A stretch of 64,000 nucleotides of DNA from JACVRN01 sp036389255 (GTDB taxonomy: Bacteria; Acidobacteriota; Blastocatellia; Pyrinomonadales; Pyrinomonadaceae), in assembly GCA_036389255.1 (NCBI GenBank), contig DASVQI010000040.1, forward strand, positions 1 to 64,000. Reading direction: 5' to 3'. Positions 40,162 to 48,337 of the stretch are shown here, piece after piece. How positions within the stretch are numbered: the first letter of the stretch is position 1; every line of letters begins with the position of its first letter. Below the pieces are notes generated by a model. The model was given only the letters and a program-made list of their open reading frames with translations. It was not told the DNA's origin and made no database searches. A program made the translations under genes and the position numbers.

Positions 40162-42714
40162 ATGGCTTCCAAAAATCCCGTCGCGCAGAAGACGCGCTTG
40201 AATGCGCCTCCGGCTCGTCGCCGCCATTTCCTGCGCCGCTTCTGGCTTCCGGCCGTGCTGCTTCTGGCGCTGACTGCGGGCGGCCTGACCGGCGTAATCG
40301 TGGCCTACGAGCTTAACTACTCGCAGGCGGCCGCAGAGGTCGCGTCGCTCGCCACCTACCGCCCGAGCGTTGTGACGCGCATCTACGCTGACGACGGCGA
40401 GACGGTGATTGGCGAGTTCGCGCTTGAGAAGAGAATCCCTCTGAAGTACGAGGAGATTCCGCCCAACGTCAAGAACGCCATCCTCGCCATAGAAGACACG
40501 CGCTTCTACGACCACGTAGGCATTGACCCGATACGCATAGCGGGCGCAGTCCTGAAGAACATAACTACCGGAACTCGTGAGGGCGGCTCGACCCTGACGC
40601 AGCAATTAACGAAGAATCTCTTTCTCTCCAAAGAGCAGACCCTGAAGCGCAAGATAAACGAGTGGCTGATTGCGCTTCAGATAGAGCGCTACTACACCAA
40701 GAACCAGATAATGGAGATGTACGTCAATCACATCTTCTTGGGCGCTAACTCTTACGGCGTGGAGGCCGGAGCCGAAACCTTCTTCGGTAAGCAGGCTAAG
40801 GATTTGACGCTGGAAGAGGCGGCGCTGCTGGCAGGAATTCCGAAAGCGCCGGGGCAGTACAGCCCGACCGTCAACATGCAGGCCGCCAAAGAGCGCAGAG
40901 ACCTTGTGCTTGACCAGATGGCCAAGAACGGCTTCGCTTCGCAGTCGGAAGTAGAGAGGGCCAAGGCCAAGCCGATTGTGCTGGCCGACACGGTCTACTA
41001 TCAGGGACAGAATCGCTCGACCGCCTTCGACTATCCGGTAGAAGAGATTCGCCAGTATCTGGAAGACAAGTACACGACTCGCGTGGCGCAGGGCGGCTTG
41101 CGCGTCTACACCTCCATTAACGCGCACGCTCAGGAGAAGGCTATGGAAGTCCTGCGCGCCGGGCTTCGTGAGTACGACCGCACGCACGCAGGCTGGCGCG
41201 GCGCTTATGCCAATATAGGCAACGGCCAGCCCGTCACGCCGCAGATGCTCCAGAACTTCAAGCACCCGGACTGGTACGGCAACGAGTACCGCTTGGGCGA
41301 GCACTATATGGGGCTCGTCACAAAAGTTGACACAGGAAAGAGCGAGGCGCAGGTGCGCTTCGGTGATTACATGGCGACCGTCACGGACAAAGACACCGGA
41401 TGGTCAAAGCGCTCCGTGCGCTCAGAGTTCAAGGTGGGCGACCTCTTCCACTTCGCCATCAAGAACATTGACGACAAGAATCGTCGCTTGCAGGTGGAGC
41501 TTTCGCAGGTGCCGGGCGTGCAGGGAGCCATGATGACTCTCAACGCCAAGAACGGCGAGATTATCACCATGGCGGGCGGTTATGACTTCACGCTCTCGAA
41601 GTTCAACAACGCCACGCAGGCTTATCGTCAGACGGGCTCCGCCTTCAAGCCCTACATCTACACGGCCGCAATCGAATGGGGCATGACGCCTGAGTCCACA
41701 GTCTCGGGCGCTCCGATTAAGGTGGGCGACTGGGTGCCGCACAACTACGACGGCTCCACGGGTAACGGCGACGTGCAGATGAAAATCGCGCTCGCCAAAT
41801 CGCTGAACGTCCCGGCTGTTCACCTGCTGCAAACCGTAGGCATACAGACAGGAGCGCAGATGGTCAGGCGCTTCGGCATCACGGTTCCCATGGCTCCTTA
41901 TCTTCCTTCGGCTCTGGGAGCGACCGAAGTTCCTCTTAATCAGATGGTGTCGGCCTACTCTGCATTTCCGAACAAGGGCGTGAGGGTCGAGCCGCACATG
42001 ATTCGCAGGGTGGTTGACCGGGACGGAAACGTTCTGGAAGAGTGGGAGAAGACGACCTACAAGGTGACGAGCGAATACGTGGCGCTGACGATGGTCTCCA
42101 TGATGCGCGGCGTTATCGAAGCCGGAACGGCGACGGGCGCTCGCGTGCTGGGCGTGCCGCAGGCAGGCAAGACCGGCACGGTCAACGACCACACGGACGT
42201 TTGGTTCATAGGCTACACGCCGACCTACGTGACGGGCGTGTGGATGGGCTATCCCGGCAGGAAGAAGCCGCTCGGCAACGACATGACGGGCGGGCACGGC
42301 GCGCTCCCCTTCTACGTTGCCTTCATGAAGGACTTCCTCAAGGACAAACAGAAAGAGGATTTCCCGAAGCCGCCTGCGATTCCTGAGGACATGAAGGAGC
42401 TGAATCAGCAGCGCAAGAGCGAGATGAGCGAAGACAAGCTGGCCGCAGCTATGGCTCGCGCCAGCGCCAAGCGCGATAACTCCGACACCAATACCAACAC
42501 CACCACCGAGCCCAAGCTCGAACAGGTGACGCTGCCTCCCGCTCCCAAGACTGACAACTCTTCCGGAGGGGATAACCAGCCTGCTGCCGACACGACTCCT
42601 AAGAAGACCGAGCCGCCTCCGCCGCGCACCGAAACGCCTACCGCGCCGTCTACTTCCAGACCCAGAGAGGTAGAGCCGAAGAAGAAAGGCAAGAAGGGCT
42701 CGGACGAGCCTTGA
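40162..42714 (+). CDS. mrcA: Class A penicillin-binding protein 1A
   Basis: This bifunctional peptidoglycan synthase has 850 aa. A cytoplasmic basic tail and one TM helix (FWLPAVLLLALTAGGLTGVI, about residues 30-50) precede the GT51 glycosyltransferase, which has AILAIEDTRFYDHVGID with catalytic Glu at about 111 and REGGSTLTQQLTKNLFLS. A beta-rich linker follows. The transpeptidase has TGSAFKPYIY (Ser493), KSLNVPAVHL (SxN) and QAGKTGTVND (KTG at about 670). The last 90 residues form a Pro/Thr/Lys-rich tail of low complexity, probably periplasmic. It is transcribed alone between a good promoter and a very long hairpin. Confidence 0.96.
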   Translation: MASKNPVAQKTRLNAPPARRRHFLRRFWLPAVLLLALTAGGLTGVIVAYELNYSQAAAEVASLATYRPSVVTRIYADDGETVIGEFALEKRIPLKYEEIPPNVKNAILAIEDTRFYDHVGIDPIRIAGAVLKNITTGTREGGSTLTQQLTKNLFLSKEQTLKRKINEWLIALQIERYYTKNQIMEMYVNHIFLGANSYGVEAGAETFFGKQAKDLTLEEAALLAGIPKAPGQYSPTVNMQAAKERRDLVLDQMAKNGFASQSEVERAKAKPIVLADTVYYQGQNRSTAFDYPVEEIRQYLEDKYTTRVAQGGLRVYTSINAHAQEKAMEVLRAGLREYDRTHAGWRGAYANIGNGQPVTPQMLQNFKHPDWYGNEYRLGEHYMGLVTKVDTGKSEAQVRFGDYMATVTDKDTGWSKRSVRSEFKVGDLFHFAIKNIDDKNRRLQVELSQVPGVQGAMMTLNAKNGEIITMAGGYDFTLSKFNNATQAYRQTGSAFKPYIYTAAIEWGMTPESTVSGAPIKVGDWVPHNYDGSTGNGDVQMKIALAKSLNVPAVHLLQTVGIQTGAQMVRRFGITVPMAPYLPSALGATEVPLNQMVSAYSAFPNKGVRVEPHMIRRVVDRDGNVLEEWEKTTYKVTSEYVALTMVSMMRGVIEAGTATGARVLGVPQAGKTGTVNDHTDVWFIGYTPTYVTGVWMGYPGRKKPLGNDMTGGHGALPFYVAFMKDFLKDKQKEDFPKPPAIPEDMKELNQQRKSEMSEDKLAAAMARASAKRDNSDTNTNTTTEPKLEQVTLPPAPKTDNSSGGDNQPAADTTPKKTEPPPPRTETPTAPSTSRPREVEPKKKGKKGSDEP

Positions 42715-42720
42715 TAAGTT

Positions 42721-42797
42721 AAGGCGATAGTAGAAAGGGAAAAGGGAAGAAAGAACGCAATGTTCCTTCTTCCCTTTTCCCTTTCTACTATCGCCTT
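42721..42797. terminator. Very long perfect hairpin between convergent genes
   Basis: The left arm 42721-42751 starts AAGGCGATAGTAGAAAGGG. The right arm 42767-42797 is its exact reverse complement over 31 bp. Inner pairs GAAC/GTTC continue the stem. It fills the 84-bp gap between PBP1A and the convergent esterase gene and so can end both transcripts. The stem is far longer than needed for termination and consists of AAAGGGAAAAGGG words, resembling the other palindromes in the window. Confidence 0.85.
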
Positions 42798-42798
42798 C

Positions 42799-43530
42799 TT
42801 AGAACAGCTTATCCAGATAGAAGGGGAGCATCTTTCTCCACCATGGCCAGTCGTGATTCACGTCCTGGCCCCACATCTCAAGCTGATGCGGGATTCCCTT
42901 TTCCGTCAGGATGCTTGAGAGCTGGCGCGAGCGCTCCGGGTCTTCGTACGCTCCCTGCCCCGTGACTATGATGATGGCCTTGGCCTGCCTGAGCCTCGGC
43001 AGATGGTAATCGTCGTCTATGTTCTTCAGGTAGCTCGCGGGGTTATTGAAATAGACGTTGTCGTCAAAATGGCCTTTCAGGTAAGAGCGTATGTCGTAGC
43101 TCCCGCTCATGGCTATGACGCCGCGAAACAGGTCTGGATGACGAAAGTAAGCGTTGGCGGAGAGAAAGGCTCCGAGACTCGCCCCAGTAGTCACAGGCCC
43201 CTCAGGGTCGCCTGTCTCCTGCCGTATAAGCGGCAGCACCTCTTCCGTGATGTAACGGTCAAAGCGCGAGAGCAACTCCGCCTTCCATTCGGGCGACGCC
43301 TGCTCGTTGAGCAGGCTGTGACGATTCACGCTGTTGATGGAATAGGCGCGCACGCGTCCGGCGTCTATCAAGGGTTGTATGGCATCAATCAGATGAAATC
43401 TTTCGTACTCAAGATAATCTGCGGCGGCTGTGGGAAACATCAAAAGCGGGCGGCCCGCGTGACCGTAGGCCACAATCGGCATCTCCATCCCAAGATTATG
43501 GCTGTACCATGCAGACGTTCGACGCTCCAT
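42799..43530 (-). CDS. Alpha/beta-hydrolase, putative esterase family
   Basis: The ~243-aa protein is an esterase D/PF00756-like hydrolase. It has the nucleophile elbow TTGASLGAFLSANAYF (Ser in GASLG), FRGVIAMSGSYDIRSYL, an acidic segment KAIIIVTGQGAYEDPERS, and the catalytic His in QDVNHDWPWWRKMLP. I choose ATG 43530 (MERRTSAWYSHNLGMEMPI) because AGAGTGTAAAGAGG lies just upstream. The frame stays open to 43722, but those residues look unrelated. No signal peptide is evident from this start. The substrate is unknown. Confidence 0.88.
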   Translation of the reverse strand: MERRTSAWYSHNLGMEMPIVAYGHAGRPLLMFPTAAADYLEYERFHLIDAIQPLIDAGRVRAYSINSVNRHSLLNEQASPEWKAELLSRFDRYITEEVLPLIRQETGDPEGPVTTGASLGAFLSANAYFRHPDLFRGVIAMSGSYDIRSYLKGHFDDNVYFNNPASYLKNIDDDYHLPRLRQAKAIIIVTGQGAYEDPERSRQLSSILTEKGIPHQLEMWGQDVNHDWPWWRKMLPFYLDKLF

Positions 43531-43723
43531 CCTCTTTACACTCTCCGACAGGCAAGGCCCTGCATCCCCTAAAGGGAGCGAACCCGTAAGATAAAAGAAC
43601 TTAACTACTTCATACTGACGCTTTTTAAGTTGCAAACAGTCTGCAAATAATCTCTCACATTCAGCCACGACGCAAGCCGCCAACAGGAGCGGCACGCGCT
43701 TGCCAGCCTGATGCCGCCTCAAC

Positions 43724-43752
43724 TTGACCTCTCTGCCACCGTCTGTTATAAA
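43724..43752 (+). promoter_or_regulatory. Promoter of tRNA-Asn
   Basis: TTGACC (43724-43729) and TATAAA (43747-43752) are 17 nt apart and lie 59 nt before the tRNA. Confidence 0.78.
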
Positions 43753-43810
43753 AATTGCTCGCGCCCGAGGCTTAAAGGCTGAGAAACCTCAAAGCTTCCC
43801 GGGCGCGTCT

Positions 43811-43882
<72 letters not shown>

Positions 43883-43901
43883 TTAATATCTACAGCAAGA
43901 T

Positions 43902-43929
43902 ACGGGCAGCACCTAAGCTGCCCGTTCTT
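43902..43929 (+). terminator. Terminator of tRNA-Asn
   Basis: ACGGGCAGC (43902-43910) and GCTGCCCGT (43917-43925) form a perfect 9-bp stem with a 6-nt loop. TCTTATGT and then further T-rich sequence follow. Confidence 0.75.
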
Positions 43930-44068
43930 ATGTCTCCCGTTATTTTTCCCGTCTCGCTTAAATGCGAAGTCTCATTGTATCGCCGGATTTTGCATGAATC
44001 CCGTCATCTGGCTTCGGCAGAATCCTTTTGGACTTAGCCGTCTGGACAATGAAGGTGTCGTTGCTTTT

Positions 44069-44629
44069 TTACCAATTAGGAGACTCATTGCAGAATGAGA
44101 CAAGATGTTCGTCGAGCCGTTTGATATTGGTATACCTGCGGCCGACGGTAATTTTGCTGCCATCTTTTTTATAGACTTCGTAGATGCCTCTCTCTTTTGT
44201 ATCTTCTCCGAGATTTCCAAACTCGCTCGGCGGCGTGTTGCGGCTTGCCTTGTCGTAAACCAGCAGCACCGGCTTCACTTCCTGAATCTCGCTCCACAGG
44301 CAAGTTCGAGTTGTGAATAAATCCTTTTTGACAAAGCCGTTTTCGTAAATTTTGAGCCTGTATTTCTTCAACCAGAGGGGCGAAAGGCGGGACACAAGAG
44401 CGAACAGCCCGAATAATCCGAGACAGGCGGCGGCAAGGGCCAATGAAAAATAGAATCCTACATCAACATCGGCTGTCTCGCGCGCATAAGTCAAAGAGGC
44501 AATTAGACCCCACAGGCCAAAGATAAAAGGTAGAATCAAAAAACACCCGCAAGTGTACAAACCGCCTCGCCCGTAATCATCCAATTTATGTTCGCTTAAA
44601 AGTTTTCCGAGCGGCGCGTTATTGGTCAT
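44069..44629 (-). CDS. Hypothetical membrane protein in a gene cassette
   Basis: The 186-aa protein has two TM helices (CFLILPFIFGLWGLIASLTY and FSLALAAACLGLFGLFALVS, residues ~28-80). The C-terminal domain of PH-like character has WLKKYRLKIYENGFVKKDL, CLWSEIQEVKPVLL and a polar end. The domain order resembles DUF6585-like proteins, which is uncertain. It is the last of the minus-strand cassette-like genes. An attC-like site lies directly upstream (44664-44766), and only a degenerate candidate can be seen after its stop (43957-44060). Confidence 0.75.
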   Translation of the reverse strand: MTNNAPLGKLLSEHKLDDYGRGGLYTCGCFLILPFIFGLWGLIASLTYARETADVDVGFYFSLALAAACLGLFGLFALVSRLSPLWLKKYRLKIYENGFVKKDLFTTRTCLWSEIQEVKPVLLVYDKASRNTPPSEFGNLGEDTKERGIYEVYKKDGSKITVGRRYTNIKRLDEHLVSFCNESPNW

Positions 44630-44663
44630 ATTTCAGAGGTCAAATCGGATTTCGATAGAAAGC

Positions 44664-44766
44664 GCCTAACGCCCGAATTAACCGGGCTGGAAGAATCCGA
44701 CCAAGCATCCAATCCTTGCGGATGAAAATCAACCTAATTCTGCTCCGGTTGAAGGAGTTGTCAGGT
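44664..44766 (-). other. attC-like recombination site 1
   Basis: The plus strand opens GCCTAAC (44664-44670) followed by GCCCGAATTAACCGGG and closes AAGGAGTT-GTCAGGT. This matches the RYYYAAC...GTTRRRY outer cores of integron attC sites with one core base off (GTCAGGT). The closing core overlaps the stop codon of the acetyltransferase gene, as is common in cassettes. The length is 103 bp. Confidence 0.75.
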
Positions 44767-45258
44767 TTCCTCTTCGCCAGCAGGCCGCAGAGGCTTCAAT
44801 AACTCGACGTGATTCTCCCGGAAGCCAAAGCTTGTGTACAAACTTCGCGCCCCTGTGTTCTCAGCCAATACCCCTATGCTAAGCATCGTCGCTCCCTGAA
44901 CCCGCGCATACTCCTCGGCTCGCTGAAGCAACGCCCGCCCCCATCCCAGACCTCTATGACCAGCGACGACAATCAAATCAGAAATATAAGCCACTTCGGA
45001 TTCTTCATTGACTAATCCATTAACCTTGACTTTAGCCCACACCGAGACAAACCCGGCGATTTTACCATGAGCCTCTAGAACAAAGACTTTCCCCTGCGTT
45101 TGAGCGCATCTCTCGAAGATGTGTTGTAGATATTTTTTAGCTACGACTTTACCTTCAACGCGTCTGGGCTCAATCTGCCTCTCGAATTCCTGCAACTCGA
45201 TAAAGCAATCCTCGACTTGCTGATAATCCTCTGAGCGGTACTCTCTAATTAAGACCAT
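44761..45258 (-). CDS. GNAT family N-acetyltransferase
   Basis: The 165-aa protein is a single GNAT domain. It opens LIREYRSEDYQQVEDCF. The acetyl-CoA-binding motif A reads VAYISDLIVVAGHRGLGWGR followed by ALLQRAEEYARVQG, and motif B is ARSLYTSFGFRENHVELLK. It is the family most often carried by integron cassettes, together with resistance genes. The substrate cannot be inferred. It is flanked by attC-like sites on both sides, so it looks like one complete cassette. Confidence 0.92.
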   Translation of the reverse strand: MVLIREYRSEDYQQVEDCFIELQEFERQIEPRRVEGKVVAKKYLQHIFERCAQTQGKVFVLEAHGKIAGFVSVWAKVKVNGLVNEESEVAYISDLIVVAGHRGLGWGRALLQRAEEYARVQGATMLSIGVLAENTGARSLYTSFGFRENHVELLKPLRPAGEEET

Positions 45259-45298
45259 ACATATTCACCCATACTCTAAATCTACCTACAAGGAGGCG

Positions 45299-45386
45299 AC
45301 CTAACCCCCGAATGAACCGCCGAAACCATCCAACTTCTCGATGAAAGCCAAGCTGACTCTCGCTTCTGTTGAATGAGTTGTTATGC
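45299..45386 (-). other. attC-like recombination site 2
   Basis: The plus strand opens ACCTAAC (45299-45305) then CCCCGAATGAACCG and closes GAATGAGTT-GTTATGC (45380-45386). The arms share sequence with the other sites of the array. It lies between the acetyltransferase and CPBP-protease genes. Confidence 0.78.
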
Positions 45387-45394
45387 GCTTTAAC

Positions 45395-46183
45395 TTAATC
45401 CTTATTCCAGTACATCAGAAGGATAATCCAAAATGGAATTGAAAGCGCAAGTGCGATGTAAGTCCGCGTGCCGGGAAACGTAAACACAATATCGAACCAC
45501 GCATGCAGCGTCACGGCGATGAGCAGTGACTTGCCTCGCTCCGTTGCTTCTCCAATCAACCATGAAAGGAGGATGCCTACCGGATAAAAGATGGCCAGAA
45601 ATAGAACAATCTGCTTCAGTGACCCGTGAGTAGTCCGATTTGTGAAATGCCAGAACTCCCAAAGTACACCTATGAGCACATACCTTTTCAGAGGTGTAAG
45701 GGGGCGAAGAGCATCTTGTAGGAAACCACGCCAACCCAACTCTTCGCCAAGGATGGTAAAGAGCGTCACCAGACCTAATGCCATCGTGCCTAAACGATTA
45801 ATGCTCCCGTCAGGCATCGGGACGCCGACAGCAATCGCAAATAGAATCGGCACCCAGTAGAAAGCCAGACTCTTAGACCAAGAAGTTCCCCGGAAAGTGA
45901 TTGTACGACGATGTGTTTTCCTGAAAATTATGAGGGAAAGGACGGCTGCCATTCCGGGCCCCCACATAATGATAGCCATCTTCAGAATAAATGTAAGCGG
46001 AGAGGTTGGCGAAACCATTGGAAACTGCCAACTGAACCAACTTTCAGGATGTAAATCTCTCCACCAAAAGAAGGGCCATGAAAGGGCACAGGCCGCAAGG
46101 TAGTAGAAGGCGACTGCGCGCCAGTTCACTCTTTCCTGTGCCTCAAGCTCCTTCATAATATGTCTGATAGGAACCCGGCGCAT
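45395..46183 (-). CDS. CPBP-type intramembrane metalloprotease (CAAX/Abi family)
   Basis: The ~262-aa protein has about seven TM helices. The conserved glutamate motif TILGEELGWRGFLQDAL lies in the middle. Downstream are WEFWHF (second motif) and VTLHAWFDIVF (His motif), which complete the Abi/CPBP active site. Family members process prenylated or bacteriocin-type substrates. The ATG at 46183 overlaps the attC core GTTATGC. A later in-frame ATG at 46156 would remove nine residues. It occupies one cassette between attC-like sites 2 and 3. Confidence 0.9.
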   Translation of the reverse strand: MRRVPIRHIMKELEAQERVNWRAVAFYYLAACALSWPFFWWRDLHPESWFSWQFPMVSPTSPLTFILKMAIIMWGPGMAAVLSLIIFRKTHRRTITFRGTSWSKSLAFYWVPILFAIAVGVPMPDGSINRLGTMALGLVTLFTILGEELGWRGFLQDALRPLTPLKRYVLIGVLWEFWHFTNRTTHGSLKQIVLFLAIFYPVGILLSWLIGEATERGKSLLIAVTLHAWFDIVFTFPGTRTYIALALSIPFWIILLMYWNKD

Positions 46184-46280
46184 AACACCAGAATTAACCG
46201 GCGGGAAGTATCATCGAATGGCGTCCAAGTTGTCGCTGAGAATCGAGCTAATTCCGCTCGCGTCGAATGAGTTGTTAGGC
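46180..46280 (-). other. attC-like recombination site 3
   Basis: The plus strand opens GCATAAC (46180-46186) then ACCAGAATTAACCGGCG and closes GAATGAGTT-GTTAGGC (46274-46280), a perfect GTTRRRY core. The length is 101 bp. Confidence 0.82.
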
Positions 46281-46292
46281 GGAGCCATATCG

Positions 46293-46667
46293 TTAATCTG
46301 TCCTGTCGGTTCGTTCGATGTGGTAAGACGCCACATTAGAACAATCCTTATCCAGACCTCCAATCATTATGGTAACTGTCACCTGTTCTTCTTTGGAACC
46401 GCTTATATCAACTTCAATCGTATCTGTTCCCTGACCGCTAACGATAACGCCTGACGAGATGCACCATTTGTAGATAAGCTTACTGTCCGGGGGAACGCTT
46501 GTCATGTGCACCTTAATCTTGTTCATCATCCCGCCACAGGTACTATCAGCCGCGCAATCAACCAGCATCGTAGGACATGGTATGTCGGCCAAAGATGCAG
46601 AAGATGAACTAACCTGCGCTAAGAGTAGAAGAATAGAGCCAAGATAGATGTGTATATGGCGAGACAT
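46293..46667 (-). CDS. Secreted PKD-like domain protein in a gene cassette
   Basis: The 124-aa protein has a signal peptide (HIYLGSILLLLAQVSSSSA, residues ~5-23) and one Ig/PKD-like domain: IPCPTMLVDCAAD, YKWCISSGVIVSGQGTDTIE and GGLDKDCSNVASYHIER. This domain form (CPT...C...W..S.G.I..GQGT) is common in secreted Acidobacteriota proteins. I choose ATG 46667 because GGAGG lies 8 nt upstream. An in-frame earlier start at 46694 is weaker. It forms a cassette with attC-like site 3. Confidence 0.78.
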   Translation of the reverse strand: MSRHIHIYLGSILLLLAQVSSSSASLADIPCPTMLVDCAADSTCGGMMNKIKVHMTSVPPDSKLIYKWCISSGVIVSGQGTDTIEVDISGSKEEQVTVTIMIGGLDKDCSNVASYHIERTDRTD

Positions 46668-46709
46668 CTTTTCATCCTCCGTCACTAAATTCAAGATTCA
46701 ATCTGCTAC

Positions 46710-46732
46710 GCCTAACGCCCGGATTAACCCGC
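46710..46732 (-). other. Single arm of a truncated attC-like site (site 4)
   Basis: GCCTAAC-GCCCGGATTAACCCG matches the left arm of the other sites. The expected right arm with GTTRRRY is not found within 150 bp. GACTCATTCC at 46775 is an inverted piece of the right-arm word GAATGAGT. The site appears damaged. Confidence 0.55.
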
Positions 46733-46808
46733 GCCCCGAAGGCTAGTCCATTCTGCTCCTGTAGTGACTCATTCCAAAGGCGTAGTAGCTCATCGTAAAG
46801 CCGCCGCG

Positions 46809-47135
46809 TCATGCCCATAACGCGCGGGCGAGCGGTCTTGGAGTTCTCAGCGATGATTGTAATTGTGTGTGAGATGAAGTCAACCTGTTATCAGCGTGGC
46901 TTAAAGAGTTCACCTCGTCTTGCTGCTCCGGCCTATGCGGTTTGTAAGTTTCTATGTCGGAATGCGTGAAGGTCTTGACACGCTTTTTACCAAAACAAGC
47001 TATTACTGCTGAGAGTGCGGCCATTGCGGGAGCAACAGATTTAACGCCTTCAACCATTCGCCCGTTTATGCTCTTAGCAGGAAATAATCTCTTTCCGTGA
47101 TAAATCGCCGTGGGCAGGAGGCAAATCACAGTCAT
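46809..47135 (-). CDS. Doubtful small ORF of unknown function
   Basis: This 108-codon frame lies in a 660-bp stretch otherwise empty of genes (46668-47332). It starts with an ATG overlapping the TGA of a 24-codon mini-ORF whose own start lies near 47212, in an ATGA arrangement. The protein has a moderately hydrophobic centre (VAPAMAALSAVIACFG) and a polar Gln/Ser-rich tail. No family is recognised and it may be a decayed cassette. GC-rich short inverted repeats (47249-47286) lie just before the HAD gene. Confidence 0.25.
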   Translation of the reverse strand: MTVICLLPTAIYHGKRLFPAKSINGRMVEGVKSVAPAMAALSAVIACFGKKRVKTFTHSDIETYKPHRPEQQDEVNSLSHADNRLTSSHTQLQSSLRTPRPLARALWA

Positions 47136-47332
47136 TTCATCTTCTCGACTAACATCCGTGCTCTCTCCGTAACAGAAATCCGTTCTACTGCTTTTATTGA
47201 CATCATAGTTAGGTTTTCAAGATGCCCGCACGCGGGACGGAGCGCATCCGCCCCGGCGGGCGATTATTTTGTCTGCCGGGGCAGGCACGAAGACAGAGCA
47301 ATTTTTAGCTAATAGCTGCAAGGAGAATAAGG

Positions 47333-48025
47333 GTGATTAAGGCTGTAATCTTCGACGTGGACGGAACACTTGTGGATTCCAATAAGCTGCACGTGAATGC
47401 GTGGATAGAGGCTTTCTGGTATTTCGGCAAGGATGTTAGTTATGACGAGTTGTGCGAGCAGATGGGCAAGGGCGGCGATCAACTGATGCCCGTCTTCTGC
47501 TCTAAAGAGGAACTGGACAAATTCGGCTCGGAGCTTACCGAATACCGCGCAGAGATATTTACCGGCGGTTATCTGCATAAGGTGCAGCCTTTCCCCAAGG
47601 TGCGGGAGTTGTTCGAGAAGATTAAGGCGGACGGCCTGCAAATAGCGCTCGCGTCTTCGGCCAAAGAGGAAGAACTCGATGAGCACAAGAAGAACCTGAG
47701 GATAGTAGACCTGCTAGAAGCCTCAACTTCCGCAGACGATACCGAAAAGTCCAAGCCCCACCCGGACATTTTTCAGGCGGCGCTGGACGGGTTGGACGAG
47801 GTTGAGCCTGAAGAGGCCGTTGTCATCGGTGACAGCCCCTTCGACATAGAAGCCGCCGGGCGCGCGGGCATTCGCACCATAGCTGTTTTAAGCGGCGGGT
47901 TCGCGGAAGAGAAGCTCAGAGCAGCCGGGGCAGCCGAAATCTATAAGGACGTGGCCGAACTGCTTGAGCGCTATGAGAGTTCCCTGCTTGCGCGAAAGCC
48001 CACGATGACTGCGGCGGGGACGTGA
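47333..48025 (+). CDS. HAD superfamily hydrolase (phosphatase/phosphoglucomutase-like)
   Basis: The 230-aa protein has all HAD motifs. Motif I is VIFDVDGTLVDSNKLH, motif II QIALASSAKEE, the Lys motif KSKPHPDIFQAAL, and motif III VVIGDSPFDIEAAGRAG. The helical cap between residues 15 and 85 places it in the GmhB/PGMB-like subfamily I. The substrate is unknown. The start is GTG at 47333 with AAGGAG upstream. It stands in the plus-strand core block that interrupts the cassette array. Confidence 0.92.
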   Translation: MIKAVIFDVDGTLVDSNKLHVNAWIEAFWYFGKDVSYDELCEQMGKGGDQLMPVFCSKEELDKFGSELTEYRAEIFTGGYLHKVQPFPKVRELFEKIKADGLQIALASSAKEEELDEHKKNLRIVDLLEASTSADDTEKSKPHPDIFQAALDGLDEVEPEEAVVIGDSPFDIEAAGRAGIRTIAVLSGGFAEEKLRAAGAAEIYKDVAELLERYESSLLARKPTMTAAGT

Positions 48026-48246
48026 GTAAAAGTTTTTACCGGTTATCTGATAAATCGGTAAGAGAAGAGGCTCTGCTTGTAGGCAGGGCTCTCGCTTGGG
48101 GCGTAACAGGAGTAATACTCCTGTAACAGTTGCGTGACTCAAATTCCGCACGAGAATGCGACTCTGAGTCTCATACAGAAACCGAAATCCGTTATCTTAG
48201 TTGGTAGATTGCCGTGCGTTTGGAATAAATATCAAGGGGTAATGTC

Positions 48247-48285
48247 GGCGTGGTGTTTAGCCCGTTCGGGCTCTAACACCACGCC
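48247..48285 (+). repeat. Strong hairpin with UUCG-type loop ahead of the dehydrogenase gene
   Basis: GGCGTGGTGTT (48247-48257) pairs with AACACCACGCC (48275-48285). An inner CCC-GTTC-GGG stem closes it. It lies about 50 nt before the dehydrogenase ATG without a T run, so it may be a leader structure or an attenuator. A second small hairpin (ACAGGAG/CTCCTGT, 48106-48124) lies earlier in the 312-bp gap. Confidence 0.6.
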
Positions 48286-48337
48286 CTAATTACTGAGTCT
48301 TTCCACGATAGACGTTAAAAGGGGAGGAGCCAGTTTT

